DNA from: Utricularia gibba
Lineage: Eukaryota > Streptophyta > Magnoliopsida > Lamiales > Lentibulariaceae
Length of the DNA: 64,000 nucleotides
NCBI GenBank assembly: GCA_002189035.1
Contig: NEEC01000002.1
Coordinates: 6,285,001 to 6,349,000 of the forward strand
Direction: 5' to 3'
The position numbers and the translations under genes are program-made. The notes beneath the pieces were generated by a model. It was not told where the DNA came from, ran no database searches, and was given only the letters and a program-made list of their open reading frames with translations. This document shows, in pieces, positions 60,260-64,000 of this stretch (positions are counted from its first letter, which is position 1; every line of letters begins with the position of its first letter).

Positions 60260-61098
60260 TGTCCATATATCATTATCAGTGCTGCGAAACGTTGTTCCCA
60301 GCAACTCTTCAGCAGTTTTGATGTTAAAACCTGGGGGCTTCATTTGATGTTGTTATTGATCATATTACTCCTCAAGAGCTACTTCAAAATTACTTTTCGC
60401 AATTTGTTTCCCCCATGTTACACTATCTACTGTAGCGTAGAACTAAGATCTGCGACCCTCAAGACACGAAATACTTGCACGCTGGGATTCTGCATCCTGG
60501 TTATAATAACCTGATGCTTCACGAACGGTGTTTTGTCCAGCGTTTGTGAGGGGGTTTGATGTTTTAGTGTCGCAGATTTCCATGGCATTCTCTAAAGAAG
60601 ATGGAGTTTTGGGTGCAAGAAGATGTTGCTGAAGTAGAAGAAAGGTGTGTGAATTGATCTGTGCAATATAAAGAGAAGGGAGAAAACCAAGCAGAAAAGT
60701 CACACAGGCCGTAGGTCAACTGTGGTTGGGCTCTCAAGGTGCTCCGAGGATGATGGGAGAGCAGAAAAAGAAGGCTATTTGGTTTCAACTAATCCTGTTT
60801 TACTTGAAAATCAAATCCATTTTTCAACTAAAAATTCTAAAGCAATTGTTTCCCTTGAGAAAATGTGATGATCATCAGGTTTCTCCAGATGGAAGCATGT
60901 CCAGTAGCATGAGGCAACGTCGCCCTCTTGAGACCAACACGTGTAGAACTTCCATATCCATTCCTTGCATGCCTTCTCCATCTTAAGATCATCCGTCACA
61001 AAAAGAAGAAAGAAAAACTGTCAAAAATCTCACATCCCTGTAAATCTAGGATCGCATCTCTGTTTCTCCGGCTTCATCTGCATCTGCATCAACAAACC
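60260..61098. other. GDSL 3' region and SDR promoter
   Basis: No supported gene. Short frames on both strands (for example 60443-60703, minus) lack any recognisable domain. Confidence 0.55.
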
Positions 61099-62630
61099 AT
61101 GGATTTGCTCAACAGAGTCCTTAATTTCTTCGTCCCCCCAGCGAGCTTGCTGCTGCTCGCCTTCTCATGGCCAACTCTCTTCTTCATCAGCACCTGCGAA
61201 TGGGCTTACAATTCATACTACTCTGAAAATATGGAAGACAAAGTTGTTGTCATAACCGGAGCTTCTTCTGGTATCGGAGAGGTCAGTTATCCATTTGTTC
61301 TTGTTTTTTTTAAAGCAAATAGTAGAGTTGAAATTTTACATTCGTGGGGTGCAGCAAATAGCTTACCAGTACGCAAAAAGAGGAGCAAATCTTGTGCTGG
61401 TTGCAAGAAGGGAGCACAGGTTAAGGGGAATCAGCGAAAACGCCAAAAGACTAGGAGCTCCGTTCGTTCTTGTGATGGCTGCTGATGTTGTCAAGGAGGA
61501 TGACTGCAGACGCTTCATCAATGAAACCATCAATTACTTCGGACGAGGTAATTAATTAGCTTTTCACCCTTCCCTGCATCGGTTTCTGAGTATTCAGTTG
61601 GGGATTCTGCGTTTCTTCTGATTGAACATGCAGTGGATCATCTAGTGAACACAGTGAGCTTAGGACACACTTTCTACTTCGAGGAGGCTACTGATACAAA
61701 CGTCTTCCCTATTCTAATGGTGCTCTCTTCTTCCCCTAAAACCATTAAAAATGCTGTCTTTTTCACCTGTACATTTCGGGGACACGTTCTGGTTTCAGGA
61801 CATAAACTTTTGGGGTAACGTGTATCCAACCTTCGTCGCCCTGCCTTATCTGAGGGAATCCAATGGCCGCATTGTGGTGAACGCATCCGTCGAAAACTGG
61901 TTGCCTCTCCCCAGAATGAGTCTGTACTCTGTAAGTGTGAAAGTCTACTGGTATTTCTTGATATGGGACAAGCGGAAATCAGTGTCTTTTTGTTTGAAGA
62001 AACAAAACCCACATCGAAACATTTGCTGCAACCTGTAAATACTGGCTTACATCGTGTTTCGCATTGATCAGGCAGCGAAGTCGGCCCTGATCAACTTCTA
62101 CGAAACGCTGAGATTCGAGTTGAGGGGGAGGTGGGCATAACCGTCGCCACCCATGGCTGGATGGGCACTGAGTTAACGAGAGGGAAGTTCATGGTGGAAG
62201 AAGGTGCAGAGATGCAGTGGAAGGAAGAAAGAGAGGTAACTGTATAACCACCCAATGCGCAGTTTCTTTCTTTCTTTCGCAGAATCCATGCGAATTTGGC
62301 TGGATGTTTCAGGTGTACGTGAGCGGGGGGCCGGTGGAGGAGTACGCGAAGCTGATCGTGGCGGGAGCCTGCCGCCATGATCCGTACGTGAAGTACCCAA
62401 AGTGGTACGATATATTCTTCTTGTATCGAGTGTTTGCCCCCAAGGTTCTGTACTGGTCGCTGTCCTCCTTCCTGACCAACGGCGGGGGGCGGCGAACTTC
62501 GTTGATCGGCACGGGAAGGTCGGCTTCGGAAGGATACACGTACTCGCCGAGAAGATACTTGCCTAGCCCCAGTTCCGAGGGGTCGCCGGCGAGATTCGTC
62601 ATGACACTGCAGCAGGGAAGGAGTGAGTGA
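61099..62630 (+). CDS. 11-beta-hydroxysteroid dehydrogenase-like SDR (steroleosin, HSD5/6-like), one apparent frameshift
   Basis: NAD(P)-dependent short-chain dehydrogenase of the oil-body/ER-anchored steroleosin family, likely acting on a sterol- or brassinosteroid-like substrate. Six exons: 61099-61281, 61355-61547, 61634-61719, 61799-61930, 62072-62235, 62313-62630; 358 residues when repaired. A hydrophobic N-terminal anchor with prolines (VPPASLLLLAFSWP) precedes the cofactor site VVVITGASSGIGE. VNTVSLGHTFYFEE follows. The catalytic Ser is in RIVVNASVENW, and Tyr and Lys are in SLYSAAKSAL across the exon 4/5 junction. The frame breaks at the five-G run 62124-62128, between FELRG and EVGITVATHGWMGTE. 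One G restores it. The C-terminus continues through KYPKWYDIFFLYRVFAPKV. Confidence 0.93.
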
Positions 62631-63002
62631 ATGAGTGAACCTTCTTCGAGTTGTTAGTTTCGAATTATGCGGATCAGCTTATTATCATTATTACTAAATA
62701 AACGGTCATCGGAATCCCACCTCTCATCGTCAACGGCGACATCTACAGTTTCCACTTTCCCCGCCGGCGGCCTTAAAAAACCGCTTAGAATCGCGTAGAT
62801 GAGCTTAGTCGCACCGGAGGCGACGGCCCTCTGCACCGACGGGAGCTCCGGTCGGCAAAAGTTGAGATTTTGCGACCTCGGAGACAGTAGAATGCGACGC
62901 CATACACCACGGCGGTGCTCATAAACTCTGTATTTTACACCAGAGGCGTAACACAGTGATATTACAAAGCTTCCTTGTGCTTTCACAGTAAAAAAAGGGT
63001 AA
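62631..63002. other. Convergent 3' spacer between SDR and PSB33
   Basis: Short AT/GC-mixed spacer holding the 3' ends of two convergent genes. The minus-strand frame at 62654-63127 overlaps the PSB33 end in another frame and is not supported. Confidence 0.55.
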
Positions 63003-64000
63003 TTATTGCAAAGCTTTTGAAACAGAATAGATGAAGTCCAAGATGCCAGTTCCCTTGAGGAGACCTCTGCCGGTGAGCAGTTCAAAATCCAGCAGCAGCA
63101 GGAACCCCACTGCAGCCGCTTTTCCATTGATCACTTCATTATTTGTGGTGAATCCGAACCCTCCCAGATCTTCATCCACGATCATTTTCACCTGTGGAAG
63201 ACCGTTAAGCAACATGGAGTGATCAGAAGAGATGTGAAGCTATGTCAGAGCGAACAATATCGATCAAAATGCTTGCTCTGTGATGGAATGTTCTTTATTT
63301 ATTACCTCTTCTATATTGACATCAGTAGCGGTTACACCAGGTTGAGCCTTTCCACTGAAAACGATCTCGGTGGATGCATCGAACTGCACCAGCCCTTTCA
63401 TGTCTATGTAGATGTTGCCACTGTCGATCTTCACAGGGTACACGAAGAGGGTTCTTAGAGGTGGAGTGAGAGCTCTGAGGACAGGATTCTTGGGATACCA
63501 GTCCTTGATCTCTCCTGTTCTTAAATCAAAGGTGCTATCTGTGGAAGGGCACACGATGCACCCATCCTACAATGAGAAGTAGATCACGTCAAGATCACAG
63601 GATGAGAAAACACACACAAGGGCATGAGGAATCTAGTATTCAAGAAACAATCTTTTCATTTCGTTAATCATGTGCTTCACCAATCCCAAGCCTAACAAGC
63701 TTCTTCAAAATCAAGCTCATGCCCAACATGCTCTGCATCAAATTCGGAATTAAACCGCTAGAATAGGCAAAGTGTTTGAAAAATGTAGTCAAAATCTCGC
63801 AAATCAATGAACAATTAACTTTAAATTCGTATCCAGACATATCTGTGATCTCCATCTCGTGCTTCTAAAATCGAGCATTGAGTGTAAAAATAAGCCCTTT
63901 GAAGCAATAGAGCAAACATGTACCTGGGTCAGCTTGGCATTGAGCAACCCTTCAGAATACGCGCCCTCAGCCGGAGACCTATTCTCAATCGCAAAGACCT
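63003..64000 (-). CDS. PSB33: PSB33 (Rieske-like thylakoid protein), partial at the right edge
   Basis: Chloroplast thylakoid protein that stabilises photosystem II supercomplexes under fluctuating light (Arabidopsis At1g71500). Three exons are visible on the minus strand: 64000 (cut)-63924, 63566-63306 and 63191-63003. The visible part starts within VFAIENRSPAEGAYSEG. DGCIVCPSTDSTFDLRTGEI (the degenerate Rieske region) and NPVLRALTPPLRTLFVYPV follow. EIVFSGKAQPGVTATDVN comes next, and the final exon holds a single membrane segment (GKAAAVGFLLLLDFELLTG). The N-terminus with its transit peptide lies beyond the window. Confidence 0.94.

Overview
This window is ordinary gene space of a flowering-plant nuclear genome. 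The evidence is the gene content (MATE/DTX carrier, plastid glutamyl-tRNA reductase with a transit-like N-terminus, S-type bZIP, SOFL, AGAMOUS-type MADS, PLS-class PPR, PSB33, steroleosin-type dehydrogenase), short GT-AG introns, and gene islands separated by strongly AT-rich gaps. I count about 20 protein-coding genes in 64 kb, so the region is compact. I see no rRNA, tRNA, CRISPR array, integron, phage or intact autonomous transposon. Exon-intron structures below were built by eye. Summed exon lengths divide by three for every model; several need the one-base correction described below.

Layout. 1.4-3.1 kb: MATE transporter (+). 3.1-8.3 kb: mostly unassigned, with a possible small membrane-protein gene (-) at the end. 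8.4-9.7 kb: UFC1 (+). 10.3-12.3 kb: HEMA1 (+). 13.5-13.9 kb: small bZIP (-). 14-16.3 kb: AT-rich gap with a long imperfect inverted repeat. 16.3-18.7 kb: 14-exon serine carboxypeptidase-like gene (+), followed by a decayed copy of its last exons. 20.7-21.4 kb: SOFL (-). 23.5-24.9 kb: F-box gene (+). 25.3-27.4 kb: WLIM1 (-) and a ZCF37-like gene (+), head to head. 27.8-30.3 kb: SAT32/IFRD (+). 30.7-31.4 kb: small secreted proline-rich protein (-). 33.9-38.2 kb: TAF4b (+). 38.6-40.3 kb: PPR (+). 41.4-42.5 kb: bHLH144/SACL-type gene (-) with its conserved-peptide uORF. 44.9-47.5 kb: katanin-like AAA ATPase (+). 47.9-49.1 kb: F-box/kelch (-). 51.1-53.6 kb: YAO/RRP9 WD40 (-). 54.0-55.6 kb: MADS-box (-). 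58.8-60.3 kb: GDSL hydrolase (+). 61.1-62.6 kb: HSD/steroleosin-like SDR (+). 63.0-64.0 kb: PSB33 (-), running off the right edge.

The genes do not form a pathway; this is a conserved chromosomal neighbourhood. From memory, many best Arabidopsis counterparts lie in a few chromosome 1 segments (around At1g10200, At1g27500-30100, At1g58300-59600 and At1g71250-71500), which fits an ancestral block later split by duplication and loss.

The most consequential observation is technical. Eight genes need one or two single-base additions (nine sites) to keep a family-conserved reading frame. All nine look like one-base deletions, several of them in G or A runs, and none looks like an insertion. I read most of these as residual assembly deletions rather than nine pseudogenising mutations. 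The best biological observations are the spliced conserved uORF of the bHLH144 gene, the partial tail duplication and two GC-AG introns of the carboxypeptidase gene, and a foldback-like inverted repeat. I did not find a convincing undescribed system.
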